From Siphonodentalium dalli (Eukaryota > Mollusca > Scaphopoda > Gadilida > Siphonodentaliidae), in NCBI GenBank assembly GCA_032622095.1, contig CP136068.1, positions 12,817,729-12,881,728 on the forward strand: a stretch of 64,000 nucleotides of DNA. Direction: 5' to 3'. The notes below the pieces were generated by a model that was not told the DNA's origin, did no database searches, and saw nothing but the letters and a program-made list of their open reading frames with translations. The position numbers and the translations under genes are program-made. Below are positions 1-11,845 of the stretch, piece by piece (positions within the stretch are counted from its first letter, which is position 1; each line of letters opens with the position of its first letter).

Positions 1-1642
1 AGTTCATACAACTAGGCTTCCCGCGGAAATTTGTTAGATTGCTGTCAAACATTCACGAGGACATAGAAAGCGTTATTCTATATAATGGTAACGTCTCAGA
101 GAAGTTCAGCATCGGACAAGGAACAAGGCAAGGAAGCGTGCTCTCACCTTTCTGTTATCTTACCTACATAAACGACCTTCTGATCGACCTGAACAAATCA
201 CAGTTCGGACTGAGTGTTAGTTCTGTTCCATGTGCAACACCAACGACCGCCGACGATATAGCAATTCTCGCCCTTACCAAGCAAGGACTTGACTCTCTTG
301 TAAATATCTGCTTTGACTACAGCGTTCGTTGGAGATTTGGATTTTCCTGTGTGAAAAGCAAGGTAGTCGTCTTCAACGAGCCCAGGTCATTATATGATCG
401 TAAAAATCGTCGCTGGATACTCGGGCCTGATTCGCTGCAAGAAGACAAGGGGTGCGTTCACCTTGGATTGTGTCAGGAAAAAGTAGCAAGTAGCTCCTCA
501 TTTGCTTCAGATGTCGCAGCAAAACTTAGGAAAACCTTCTTCTCTATGATTGGCAATGACTCTCTTAAATACGCTACTCCTCTGACAATGAACCATATGT
601 TACGGACCGTTGTCCTACCCAAATCATTATACGGCACGGAAATCACATTACTTCAAACACAATCATCTGTTAACATAATAGAACGTTCTCTGCGCACGTG
701 TGTAAAATACTCGCAGCAATTACCAAAATGCACAAGTACTGATATTGCGCTTGGATTAGTAGGACAACTTCCTGTTCAACGAGAAATACATATCCGCAAA
801 CTGTGCTTTCTGGGGCAGTTGATTCACCTTCCTCCTGGACATCAAACTCCGCTTAAACTATTTATTTTCAAAGCACACCTGTATCGTCTATTTCGTCGCC
901 CAGCTTCCGGATTTGTTTCTGATGTTTTCCCTTTACTTGGTAATATGGTAATATGACTTAATGTTCTGCTGTACAGCACACGCAATTCTGATGTTAAGGA
1001 ACCAGTTATGGGGGACAATACTAAATCATAACGGCGTTTCAGTGTTCCTCTACTTGGACGGCTTACCTAAAAATGGTGCACGTTGACAACTTTCTACTCC
1101 ACGGGAACTTCCCTGATCAAAAGTCATGGAAGACAATCGTTAAAAGTGTTGTAAAGATAACGTACACGACACAGTGGAAAGCAAATATTTCCAACGAAAG
1201 AAGGTTTTCTATTGTCAAACATGTTCTCCTATCCGGATGGAAAATATGGAGACTCTTTCAATGTCACCCAAACGCAGCTGATAAATTCTATAACTTGGCC
1301 AAACTTCTCAACAAAACAACCTACCCACATAACTTGACCTGCCACCAGTGTTATAAAGCATACGACAACGAACTTGATCACTTAATGTTCTGCTGTACAG
1401 CCCACGCAATTCTGATGTTAAGGAACCAGTTATGGGGGACAATACTAAATCATAACGGCGTTTCAGTGTTCCTCTACTTGGACGGCTTACCTAAAAATGA
1501 ATTTCTAGCAATCCTGCTTGGGACCGAGGATCCGTACTTAACATATCCCATTCAGAAATGTCACAACCTGATTATCGAGGTGTCATCTTCTTTTCTTCTG
1601 ACAATGTCCAGACTGGTGTCAAACACATATCAACTGATATGA
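1..1642 (+). pseudogene. 3' part of a LINE (non-LTR retrotransposon) reverse transcriptase ORF, broken
   Basis: The reading frame is open from the window edge, so the 5' part lies off-window. The translation carries the RT motif GTRQGSVLSP followed by TADDIAIL, where the usual aromatic residue before ADD is Thr. The RT thumb follows, and then (1073-1642) a C-terminal cysteine/histidine knuckle of the form C-x2-C-x8-H-x4-C, the usual C-terminus of APE-type LINE ORF2. Seen: the frame stops at TGA 954-956 and resumes in another frame. The break coincides with a 120-bp copy of downstream element sequence (956-1075 matches 1380-1499) inserted into the ORF. The protein would reverse-transcribe element RNA at a nicked target. 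This copy is dead. The clade is not assigned. Confidence 0.85.
956..1499 (+). repeat. 120-bp templated duplication inside the LINE ORF
   Basis: Bases 956-1075 and 1380-1499 are near-identical (one difference noticed) and have the same length. The downstream copy encodes the zinc-knuckle region in frame. The upstream copy sits between the RT C-terminus and the rest of the ORF. Together with an adjacent 8-bp repeat (TAATATGG, ~949-956) it accounts for the frame change between the two open segments. Confidence 0.85.
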
Positions 1643-1679
1643 CAATGTCAGGATACAAGCCAAACTTCTGAATTAACAT

Positions 1680-2480
1680 TAGAACCTAATGCATGTAATA
1701 TTTTCTGTAGTGTTGCTCCTCATTCGATCACACGGTTGTGATATACATATCTATATATATATTTTGTGTGTGTGTGCAGGCTAACACATATATATATAAT
1801 TTATTTTCTAAATAGTATATGCTGCCTAACTATTATCATAACAACCTCACGCATGTGAGGTGTTCTTTAGTGACGCCCGTCACTCGACGGCTATATGGGT
1901 AATGGATACATACATCTGCTTTGTGCACCAAACATGTGTATCATCTGTTTTCTAAATTATCAAAGCATACTATACATAACGAATAATATCATGACCTCTC
2001 GCATGTGAGATACTCCTTGGTGATGCCCACCAGCGATCACACGGATGCGATATATGTAAATTTATTTTCTGCACCCAACATATATATAATGTGGTATTCT
2101 AATTAGTCTATGCATGCATAACATTGGATTACCATAATAATCTCACGCATGTGAGATATTGCTTAGTGACGACCATCATCGACCACACGGGTGTGATATA
2201 TGTAACTTCGTTCTGCGTATCCATTTTATGTATAATTTGTTTTATAAATAGTCTATATTTCGAGTTATACGTTCAGCACTCGAGAACACGAGTACTATGT
2301 TTACATTGTATTTACAATTATACACCATTCGCATGTGATCATTATAACGTCACATGTCTATATTTATACATTGAGTTCATGTGCTTGTGATTTGATCTCT
2401 TGATTTATGTACAATATATTTGTAAATGACCATGTACAAATTATATCTCTCCTCAAAAGGAGGCAATAAAGAATATATTA
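1680..2480 (+). repeat. LINE 3' tail with degenerate ~150-bp tandem units
   Basis: The segment CTCACGCATGTGAGRT followed by a TGATG/GACGCCC-like stretch and a 'ATCACACGG.TG.GATATA' block recurs at about 1845, 1993 and 2142, with weaker remnants at ~1715 and ~2330. Each unit holds a short palindrome around GCATGTGA. AATAAA at 2466, about 25 bp before the apparent end of the element, fits a polyadenylation signal. No gene is seen here apart from spurious short ORFs. Confidence 0.6.
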
Positions 2481-2547
2481 TTGAAATGCACAGTGTGATG
2501 ATAAGTTGTCGACGATTGATTTGGCGTTGAATGAGCGATCGTGTCGC

Positions 2548-3945
2548 TTAGTTTGTCAGGATTTGACTGTCATTGTCAGTGAGAATTTCAGTTATTGATT
2601 TAATTGGTAGTTGACACTCCTCAAAACGCGAAGACGATAAAGCGGGCGTTGAAACCGTGTCTGCATTGTCATTAGAAGTATTGATATTAGATATAACAAC
2701 TGTATTGTTCTTAGATTTATCGAGTGACACAGTTGGCGACGGTATGGAATTCAATGAAGGGTCATCCAATTTCAAAGTATCCTTGACGAACGCGCACAGA
2801 TCGTTATATTTATATGTGGTATTCTCTGCATATAATTCAAATGCCTGAGCCATATTTTTAGCAGTTTTGTTCATATACTCCGATGACGACTTCGATGATT
2901 CCTTGCACTTTTTCCCTTGTTGGCTCAATTTAACTTCTAGTACATTGATCCTTGATGCAGTTTTTGATAATTTAGCAGTTTTGGATTGAACATCTCGTTT
3001 TAGCGTTTCATACAGTTCGGTGTTCGATTTAATATCATCACTTATCAGTTTGGTTTAACTTTTTAGATTAGTTATACCAGAACACATGTCGTCAGACAAC
3101 CTATCCAGATCAATTCTCAGCTTGGTATGATTTTGCATCAGTTCATCCACATCTGCATGAACAGATTTAAGTGAAACTTGTATATCCTCGATACATTTGT
3201 GATAGTTTGCCTTCATGAGAGTCATCTCAGAGAGAACTTCTGCGAGTTTATCATGAACACATATTGCAGCGCACGGGCAAACTGTTTCTGGATTAACATG
3301 CTTTGCTTCCATAAGTGCATCATCAGCAAAAGATACCGACTTTCGCGGTTGCTTGAGTCGTGTCAGAATATCCCGTATGTCGTCTAAAGAACCTCCTCGG
3401 ATGAATTGAATGAGATTATACATGTCCGAGGCCAGTTTCACAGTTAATGGATTACCAGAGTCTCGTTGAACGCGGCCTTTTGGTTGATACCCACTGAGGT
3501 CACTACATATGGACTTAGCTTGGGCGAATACATTTTGGCGCAGAGCGTCCAAATCTTTATGGTTTGGGTACCTGATAATAATTTCAGATATGAAGTTGTC
3601 CTTTGGAAGGTCCAGTGTTCCGCGGAGTTGCAGGGAATCTTCTATTGAGAACACAGAACTCATTCCATCCTGATTCGAAGTCTGACTAGAACTTGGCAAA
3701 CAATTATATAATTTTGTGTCGCTTTCCGTCAGCTGTGATTCGCCGCTGTTGCTTGATATACTATTAGGTCCTCCAGGAGTTAGGGAACTGTGAACAAATG
3801 TTGTTGACTCATCTGGTGCATCACATATACGCATATGTCATGGGATGCTACTGCCCGATGAGTCATCATTGTTTGCTGAAAGCGATGAACCCAGAACCGC
3901 ATAGCTTTTGCCATCTATTGTCGTGATTTCTTCTTGAGCGAACAT
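2548..3945 (-). pseudogene. Decayed coiled-coil protein ORF with two in-frame stops
   Basis: On the minus strand one frame runs from an ATG at 3945-3943 to a TAA at 2550-2548 (about 465 codons). It is interrupted only by an in-frame TGA near 3836 and an in-frame TAA at 3057-3055. The N-terminal third is acidic and Ser-rich. The middle has a basic patch before 'SVSFADDALMEAKHV' and a CPC cysteine pair. From about residue 230 a long heptad-like helical region rich in Leu, Lys and Asp looks like a coiled coil. The C-terminus is Ser/Asn-rich. Family not recognised. The architecture (disordered head, coiled coil, no enzyme motif) resembles a retroelement ORF1 or Gag, but that is inference. It converges on the LINE remnant at 1-2490. 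Confidence 0.5.
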
Positions 3946-4320
3946 AATTGGATGAACTGTTGTGCAAACACACAGCGATTGTCGTTTGATTCTAGAGCGA
4001 AACTCAATTGTCTTCAACAGTTAATGTCTTGGGTAGAAGCGTCTTGTTTATCACACCTTTCAGTGAACTGGTATTGAGTTTTATTAACATGTTTTGCATG
4101 GCAAGCTGAACATGTACAGTTTATAACAATGGAGGATTGAATTGGCCACAATGATATGGGAACAGGAAAGGTCTCAATGGCGGGAAAAAACGGCATATAA
4201 ACAACATCAATTGAGAGTCCAAGGCGGCCACGCCGGGCCATAAAATATATATACTTTATGAGCATCGCCCAACATATTATGCACACCATGTAATCTTGCG
4301 CCCCCCCCCCACCAACTCTC

Positions 4321-4497
4321 CCCAATCCTTGCACCTACCTGCACTCAGTTTATATTCATTATTGTATTTATCATGCTATTATAGGGCTCTGGCCCATAAG
4401 CCATGCCTTCTACAGAGCCCCGTTGTTATTGTGTATAATATGCATAATTTAATTTATCAAATAAAAATCACTTCAGTTCAGTTCAGTTCAGTTCAAC
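4321..4497 (+). mobile_element. 3' end of a LINE/SINE with (TTCAG)n terminal repeat
   Basis: A short GC-richer segment holds an imperfect inverted repeat (GGGCTCTGGCCC ... AGAGCCCC). It is followed by AATAAAAATCA and four to five copies of TTCAG ending at 4497. A terminal pentamer repeat after an AATAAA is typical of CR1/L2-type 3' ends. No coding part is preserved. Confidence 0.5.
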
Positions 4498-4606
4498 CGT
4501 ATTAGTCCGATTATCACATTTTGGAGAATGAATTTTCCCGAAAAATTAGTTATTTAGAGGTATAACTGGAGAGCGAAGTGAATGTCGACTACATCATTCA
4601 GGAACG

Positions 4607-4882
4607 ATAACTCTATCCGGGAGCTTCGCTGGTGTAGCATTAACAATCCTGTGCCGGTGCATTCTCTTATATATGCGAGTCTCGCATAGCTATAGGGAGC
4701 CTCGTATGTGTAAGAGAATGTAATGGTTTACAAGATTATGTTAAATATTGTAGGCCAATGTATTATCTTACACATGTATATATGCGAGTCTCCACACGGA
4801 AGACTCGCATACTATTATATAAGAGAATTCATCAACACAGGGTTTTCGCAAAAATACAGTAAGCTCCAGTCATGGAAGGGAT
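4607..4882. mobile_element. Palindrome-pair MITE, diverged copy
   Basis: Two imperfect palindromes are built on the core ATTCTCTTATATATGCGAG (4660-4722 and 4757-4830). The right terminus (GAAAACCCTGTG reading inward, CCCTTCCATGACTGGAGC outermost on the minus strand, 4862-4882) matches the left terminus of the copy at 29657. The left terminus near 4607 is degraded, and the flanking TTAA is not clean. Confidence 0.6.
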
Positions 4883-5273
4883 AATCAGAAGAAATTTTGC
4901 ACCTTGATAATAGTCACGGTTTTCGCTGTGTTGAAATCAAATTCTTCCCTTTTAATTTACTATCTGATTATTTCAGCAGAAGCAGGTAATATATTCAGTC
5001 GTGGACAAGTAACGTTGATAGGAATTGTCCAATCAAATTGAAGGAAAAGAAGTCAGATATTATAGATATGATTATCTAAGCATAAAGCGGTGAATACATT
5101 TGTTATACATTATTTCACCAAGCTTTTTGAGTCAAAGTAATTTGTTTATACATAGCTGGGAATTGAGAGATGTCCCTTTGGTTGTTGTAGTTTTGTGTAT
5201 TGCTAATTATAACGTTGTGTCTGTTCCTCGCTTACACAAATATTAATATGAACTGTGAATGTTTTTCTGATAG

Positions 5274-5555
5274 ATCCACCAATGTTCACAAGAAACTTCC
5301 CAGATGCGTTATATGTGATACGAGGGCGTGAGGTGTCATTCTCGTGCAGCAGTTACATCACGAGAGGAAGCCCATCTCAAACAGATTACAGATGGTTATC
5401 ATCTGCTGCTCGGGTTATAAAGGGGGATGTCTTGACAGGCAGTGAACTTGTGGATGGTGACAATTACACATGTGAAGCAAGTAATATAATGACACCAACA
5501 GGTCGCGAGAACGAAACCGGTGTCGCCAATCAACGACTGACAGTTGGCGTCCAGT
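5274..5555 (+). CDS. IgSF receptor, exon a (Ig-like domain)
   Basis: First visible exon of the host gene: 282 nt, phase 1 in and 1 out, with acceptor ...CTGATAG and donor GTAAGT. It encodes one Ig-like domain with the canonical pattern: Cys in 'VSFSCSS', Trp in 'YRWLS', and 'GDNYTCEASN' with the Tyr-x-Cys of strand F. The exon must be preceded by others (signal peptide and more domains) lying upstream of the window, because it begins in phase 1 and has no leader. The likely role is extracellular adhesion or recognition as part of a membrane receptor. The closest domain plans are nephrin/IgCAM-like. No orthologue is claimed. Confidence 0.85.
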
Positions 5556-5618
5556 GTAAGTTGATTATGGGTATATATGTGTGCGTCCAGTGTAAGTTGA
5601 TTATGGGTATATATGTGT
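5547..5618 (+). repeat. 36-bp tandem duplication of the exon-a splice donor
   Basis: The segment starting GCGTCCAGTGTAAGTTGATT is present twice, starting at 5547 and 5583. It duplicates the last exon bases plus the GTAAGT donor (5556 and 5592). The 36-nt unit is divisible by three and contains no stop in the gene's phase. Confidence 0.9.
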
Positions 5619-6791
5619 AAGGCAATAGGCTAGGATTTTTTTTTATCTCTTGGTGCAATAGATTTACTCTCCCCAACGAAGTTTGCCAGGGGATCTACTA
5701 ATGCGATACGAGCGCCTGTCTGCATGTCTGACCGTGCGTCCGTCAGTCTGCATGTGCGTAATTGTTTTTAGTAGAAACAGGATTTGCTGATGGTTTTAAT
5801 AATAATAGGGCGTTTACTGATTAAAAGTTTATTAACACTAGTCTTAGCATGGACTTTACGAATTGAAATTTGACAGACATCAATTATGGCTGTCTACTTT
5901 CAATGCTACCTGTTTCCAGCCTAAACTTGTATTGAAACAGGTTTATTTACGGTTTTATGTATTTGCTGATTTTAAAATTATGAAATACCACAATTTGTCT
6001 TATATCATGGAATGTGCGGTTTATAATTTGGCACACATATCAAATATGACTGTTTACTTTCAGAGTATACATGTTTCCATTCTTAAATATTAGTGTAAAC
6101 GGGCTTTTGGACGGTTCTAAGAATTTAAGGACCGTTTACGGTTTCTATATATATTAGATAACACAACTATTCTTATCATGGACTGAATGAGTTGAAATTT
6201 CATAAACTTATACAGTAATACACTGAAATTTACTTTTGGGAATGTTGATATTGTCAGATTAATCTTGGTTAGTACAGTTGCGACCAAAATTTAACATGGT
6301 ACCCTATGGAGTTTTTGGCGATTTGCTAAAATGTTCACTATGATGCCAGTTAATGGCTATTAAATATGCGACTTGAATTACAGATGGCTCATACCTGTAA
6401 TCTATTGTAACAATATGTGATTTTACAATATCAACACGCCAGATACAGCAATTGATGAAAGTGGATATTCGCCGAATTCGCGTCTTACGGCGTTGTTCAC
6501 AGCTTTTGAGCACAAACTTAATACCATTTTGCAAACAAAATTTAGATGTATCTTTTCACTTGCACCATCGCCTCTACATGGCATATCACCTGTCCATGTT
6601 TCACTACATTGTATCAAAAAGGTTTTGGCGATGACTTGAAATAGTTTTATCAGTAATTTCACTGTATGTAGTTATTCAGTTTTCATTCTAATGAGGAAAT
6701 ATCCAGGTAATATTGTATAATTCACAACTGGTATTTGGTACATACATGGCAGGAATATTATATTCATTCATCATTTTATGGCATATTGCAG
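5619..6791. other. Intron between exons a and b, no feature recognised
   Basis: AT-rich sequence with no persuasive ORF. A repeated 'TGCTGATTTTAA'-like text near 5790 and 5970 hints at an old degenerate duplication. Nothing else is supported. Confidence 0.5.
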
Positions 6792-7076
6792 ACGCTCCAG
6801 AGTTAATTGCGGGTGTTATTCTTGAAGACACTTACACCTTGATAGAATCAGTTGATGATTTAGTCATCAAATGCCGAGACTACATGAAGGCTAACCCCCC
6901 GGGTACGGCTACTTGGACTACCGCACTGGGTTCCATGCCGGACCCATTGGTTATCAAACCCATTTATCGCAGTTACATGGGACAAATAAAGTGTACGATG
7001 ACGAATGTGATGACGCAAACTGGGGGAGCTAATGTTCGTGGAAGTCTTGCTATCACAGCTACCGTGGATGTTAGGC
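6792..7076 (+). CDS. IgSF receptor, exon b (Ig-like domain)
   Basis: 285 nt, phase 1-1, acceptor TATTGCAG, donor GTGAGT. It encodes an Ig-like domain: Cys in 'LVIKCRDY', Trp in 'TATWTTAL', second Cys in 'GQIKCTMTN'. The 'TNVMTQTG' after the F-strand Cys parallels 'SNIMTPTG' in exon a, which suggests that exons a and b arose by exon duplication. Confidence 0.85.
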
Positions 7077-7087
7077 GTGAGTATTAT

Positions 7088-7245
7088 ATAAGAAAACCAT
7101 AGTCAGAAATGGTAACGCCATCAAGATAATGTTATTAGGCATATAATAATTATATATTATAATATAAAATATATTGGTTTCATGAATGACCGCCTCAGAA
7201 TTTCGTTAAAACAACTAATCCTTCAAATTATCACAAATACTACGG
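7088..7245. repeat. Interspersed repeat also present at 59711
   Basis: 'AAGAAAACCATAGTCAGAAA' followed by 'TGGTAACGCC' and, ~110 bp later, 'TAATCCTTCAAATTAT' occur in the same order at 59711-59850. Here the repeat begins only about 11 bp after the exon-b donor. No coding capacity. The class is unknown. Confidence 0.6.
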
Positions 7246-7946
7246 CTTAATAATGCATGTTTCTCATTCACCACTCTAAATGCGGTCCAAAAATATACAC
7301 ATCCGCGAAAATCCGAAATGTGTTGTCCTGCGAAATACGGCCTGATCAGCCTTACTACAATTTCCTAAAATAACTCGCATCGCGTGAAACATGAAATGTG
7401 TTGTCCTGCCAGATATCCCAATCGCCCCATTGTGACGGCCAGGGGTCAATACTATGAAACTTTTTCTTTGTAAGAATCTACAATTGTTTGTAAGAAATAA
7501 CAATTTATCATTCCGCCATTACTATGAACCTACGATTACAAACATAAATCACAAATAGTACGTGTTCTTTGTATTTACATATATCTCCAATCACAAAGAT
7601 TGTTCGAGTACAATGAAACATAATTTTTCAGTTTACGCACCCTTAACCCGGATAATATATATATCGATTCACCCCCTCGTGAAAATATTTTGTCAGCTGG
7701 AAATTTAAAGTACAACCCACAGGGACGTCGCGACAAGGGGGTTGGGTTATGCTTCTCGCTCCAAACATTTTATCAACACGTTGGAAATTTGATACCTGAA
7801 ACAACATGAATTGGAAATTTTACAACAACAATTGTTCTGTTATTTTGTTTTTTCCAACAATTTATTAGGGTGTATGTTTTGTTTTAGACCAACATTTGCA
7901 TATTTACCTTCTTTGGTCAAAAGTTTGGATTTAAATGGCCTATATT

Positions 7947-8479
7947 CAGGGGGGGGGGGGGTGAATTTTTTTTTGCCGGGGTGGGTGGGTGGTCAAAGCC
8001 ACCAACAAGCCTTTTTTTCTGCAACTAAAAAAAAAATCAGGCTTGTTTTTTAGTGTTTTGGCAATGAGTTCGGCTTCAAAACCACTTTGAATGAGAGAAA
8101 TAATGTAATTCTAACTGTAAACTGACTGCAGGCAGTTATCGTGTTGTATTTTGTTGCAAATTTTGAAATCCAAGATGGCCGCTGGCAGCCATGTTTTTTT
8201 TGGGCCGAATGACCTCAAAATGACTCATTCCTATTTACATGTCCATGTTAACATCCATGATAAATAGTATGCACAGAAATTCATATACAGCTGTTTACAG
8301 TGAATTTCCCCCCGCAAATCTCTGTTTTAGTGTCAAAAGGGTGGGTGTGTGTCAAAAAATGGTCGGAAAAAACTGCTGAAAACGGAAAAAAAATTGGCGG
8401 TGGGGATGGGTGGGTACAAAAAATTATCGAAAGGGAAAAAATGCCATACGTGCCTGAAATTTTTTTCCGACCCCCCCTG
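7947..8479. mobile_element. Non-autonomous element with CAGGGGGG ends
   Basis: Copy B lacks this segment at the homologous position, so the insertion limits are visible. CTATATT flanks both sides (7940-7946 and 8480-8486). The ends are CAGG followed by a G-tract and T-rich DNA, and T/C-rich DNA ending CCCCCCCTG. Related T-rich/G-tract ends occur at about 40130 and 47930. No ORF is supported. The C-rich end plus 7-8 bp duplication suggests a hAT-like MITE. Confidence 0.65.
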
Positions 8480-8589
8480 CTATATTTAGAAATTGTCAAA
8501 CCTTATGGGGTGTCAGCTTGGATGTGATGTAGCCATGGGCGTAGCCAGCTAGGGTTCGATGGGTTCGGACGAACCCGCCCTTGAAAACA

Positions 8590-8737
8590 GAGGTGCCCCG
8601 CTCGTCGCCTGACTTCCAGGGTTCGAGAGGTCGTTGGCTCGGGCAATTTCTGGGGTTCGTTAAATTAATGCATGATCTCCGAAGTTGCCCGAGCCAACGA
8701 ACCGTCGAACCCTGGAAGTCAGCCGACGAGGGAACTT
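8590..8737. repeat. Inverted repeat inside the hAT element
   Basis: The arm beginning CTGACTTCCAGGGTTCGA (about 8590-8652), with GTTGGCTCGGGCAA, is repeated inverted as TTGCCCGAGCCAAC ... TCGAACCCTGGAAGTCAG (about 8679-8730). This gives a stem of roughly 45 bp with a ~30-bp loop. It may be subterminal transposase-binding DNA or the remnant of another fold-back insertion. Confidence 0.75.
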
Positions 8738-9557
8738 AAGCAGTCGGCAAAAGCATTTTTGTTCACATTAAATTGAGGTCCGTATGTTTCAGTGAAATCC
8801 ACATATACGCCGGGGCGAAAATTAGATTTTAATGTGAATCAAATCAATAGTCCCATGCATGGCATGTCGGCATATGACGTTGCTAGTCTAAAGTGGACAG
8901 CAATATGTTCAGTTTCAACTAAAGTGACGCTATATGAATGGATGCATGTCAAACTAGTTTTCACAGTCATTGGCAATTATGAACGAATAGACAGTGTATG
9001 ACACACTACAAGTATAGGGGACATTTGTGGGTGTCAAGTTGTATTCCCGTGTGGTCACGTGGTAAATCGATGACGATATTTAGGCCTACAGTGCAGGGTT
9101 CGAACACAGTTTATGGACATGAAGTCCCCCCAAAAACAGAGTTTTAGTTGAAGTCCCACTCCTATCAACCAAAAAAGGAGCACATTATTAGTTGGTGTGT
9201 GAGACTGTACATGCCCAGTAACTTTTCGATAGACCCGATAATGCCCCAAGATGGGAACAGCACGTTGGTCCGAGGGTTCGATTACAGACCGGGGCACAGC
9301 GCGCTATAGTTCAATAGTCCGAGGGTTCAATAGTCCTATGGATCAAGGGTACGAACTCCGAGGGTGCGACAGTCCGAGGGTTCAAAATCACGAGTGCCCA
9401 TTAGAGGGATATGGCGCCGGGGATTTGCGGGTCTCCCCCAACTTTGTTAAAAATTCCAGTTGGCATGCAATAGGTCAGGGTTATAGATTACATGTACATG
9501 GAATAAGTCAAATACAGTTTGTTCATGTATATAGTACTAGCAAGTTAGCCCGCCACT

Positions 9558-9975
9558 GGCGTGGTTCGTCTCATGGCTTTGTTCGAAAAAGCAATTGCAA
9601 CAGCTTTACCCGATTTGACCTTGAATTGATCATTTTCAAGGTCAAGGTCAGGTCGGGGTCACAATTTAACCCGTCCATGACACTTCCCGTAGGTAGCAAG
9701 TTTGGCTCAATCGGTTCGAGTCTATAAAGGACACACACATATATATCATTTGTGGGTACCCGTTTCAAGGTGAAGATCACCTCGGGCGGAAAAACTGAAC
9801 CGATGAAAATCTACCCCGTTCACAGGAAGCCGTAAATACGAAATTAAGTACGAAATTTTCGCCTCGAGACGATCAATGGAGCCGTATTTATACTCGTCGT
9901 GTATATAGACGCTCTTTATCAACAACACTACGGATACGAACGCTCTTTAACTATCAACGCGATTGTAATAAATAG
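9558..9975 (-). mobile_element. Nested fragment of the 'GGTCAAGGTCA' repeat family
   Basis: The blocks 'TTGACCTTGAATTGATCATT', 'GGGTACCCGTTTCAAGGTGA' and 'GAACGCTCTTTAACTATC' appear here in the opposite orientation to those at 49889-50270. It is interpreted as an insertion of the Helitron-like family described at 49037-50294. Boundaries are approximate. Confidence 0.55.
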
Positions 9976-11845
9976 CGTTGATCCTTAACACCTCCGAATA
10001 TGGTCAATATAAAGATCGTTGATGCCTTAACCCCCCGAAGTGGCGTCTGCGGTGATTTTGATTATTGGGAGTGGCGAATCGGTGCTCAGAGCTTGTCCAA
10101 AATCCGACGTCGATGATCCCCGTGGATTTTTGGTCAAACTACACACGTACCAAGTTTCGTCCCGATCGGTCGAGAATCGTAGATTTGTATAAATGACATA
10201 CAGACATATATCTCTCTGCAGATGCTAATAACGTTGAATGGTAAACAAACGCTCTTTATAGCGATGCGTCAAAAACAAACGCTCATTAAATTATCACTTG
10301 ATTAACCACCACAGTGCCGTTTTTTGTGTGACTAAGAGTGGAGAATGGGTGCTCTGGGCTTCTTCAAACGTCGACGATTCCCGTGGGATTTTACCTTTGG
10401 ATAGGAAGTTTGGTCTCGATCGGTCAACCCGTTTTCGATTATATAAAGGACATACAGACAGACAGAGGTCTTCAAAATATATATGAGATAGATAGGAAAA
10501 TAAATATGCAGGACATTCCAAGCTTTACATAGCATGTTCTACATGCATGTATATATAGATTATATGAGTGATTTACTGTCGTTCTATTCCATATATTATA
10601 TAGCCCACTTCAGCCAATAACATCACAATTTTGAGTGCAGGTCTATACAAAACTTCATCAGATCGCAAAGGGATAGCATACGCAGATTATATCTGGGGTT
10701 GGTTGGGTTTTATCATCGTGCTTTATTACCCTAGTCTATACTACACGCGGTCACGGTCCCATACATGGAGAAAACATTAGTCCATAAAACTTGATCATGT
10801 ATGAAGACAAATACTGCCATGTCATATATTCTCACATAATCGGTAGATCAAATCCAAAACATTATTACCTGTCTAATATACGTGCAGATATTACACAAAT
10901 AATGGCCAAATATGCTCCAGATTCGCGCTCGATGGGTAATTTTTTTTGTTCCGGGGGTGCCCCCCTCGGACACCCACCTGCGGGAAAAGGGACACTCCCT
11001 CCTTCACCCTTCACACGCGGCGCGGTCGGAGCTTTTCACCTCGGTCCTGTGCCCCTCAAGTTAATAATCGAACCCGCCTTTTTAAAATGCTGGCTACGCC
11101 CATGGATGTAGCAGTATGTGTTCCTTGTAACTACTGAAATTACCCAATTTATTGAAAGTTACAACGTTAAGAACTTGTCTGGAATGTATATAGGGTGTCA
11201 AACATAAATTGTCGATTTTCACATCCTTAAACCAAAGCATATAACCATCTGATTCGCAGGGATGTAGCCCCCCTTATGAACATGTGTTATCAATGGAAAT
11301 CTCATAAACAGGGACATGGCGATAGTGGTCGTGGGAACACGATGCCTGGCACATTACAGCTGTTCAGAATAGGAAGGGGCGAGTAGCCGCCAAATCGTAT
11401 GAGTCACAACATCTCTGACAAAAGTTTGTTTTTGTTTTTTGTTTTTTGTTTTTTTTTATTGGAATAAACATACATCAATGAAGGAATGTAAACATAAACA
11501 GAGGTACATATTATTATATATCAAGTGACATTCTTTCAATTCGCTCACATCTCGCTCGCTTCATTTACACGTCTTTCGTACACCACATGCACTCCCAGTG
11601 ACTGACATGTAAATTGGAATTAATGGAATATATGTTCAAATTAATATATTACTTCAGTTTTTAAATATTTCAACTTTCTTCCTGTGTACGGCGTATCCGC
11701 ACGACATCTAACCATAGACGGCATTGTGATATTGGCGGGGATATCGTATTTCCGGTTAGAATAACTAAGTGAGTTTTCGAGTTGGTGATGAGATCACTTC
11801 CAGGACACTCAAGTTGATTATTGTTGACTTGTGGGTATAATTATG

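Larger units (their letters stand above)
8534..11104. mobile_element. hAT-type non-autonomous DNA transposon (2.57 kb)
   Basis: The perfect 16-bp terminal inverted repeat CATGGGCGTAGCCAGC is flanked by the 8-bp direct duplication GATGTAGC (8526-8533 and 11105-11112). The 8-bp duplication and CA-starting TIR are hallmarks of the hAT superfamily. The empty site is seen in copy B, which reads through uninterrupted. No transposase ORF is found. The interior holds a long inverted repeat (8590-8737), a degenerate ~22-bp repeat around TCCGAGGGTTCGA (9268-9393), and at 9558-9970 the reverse complement of the family at 49880-50280. Confidence 0.85.
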
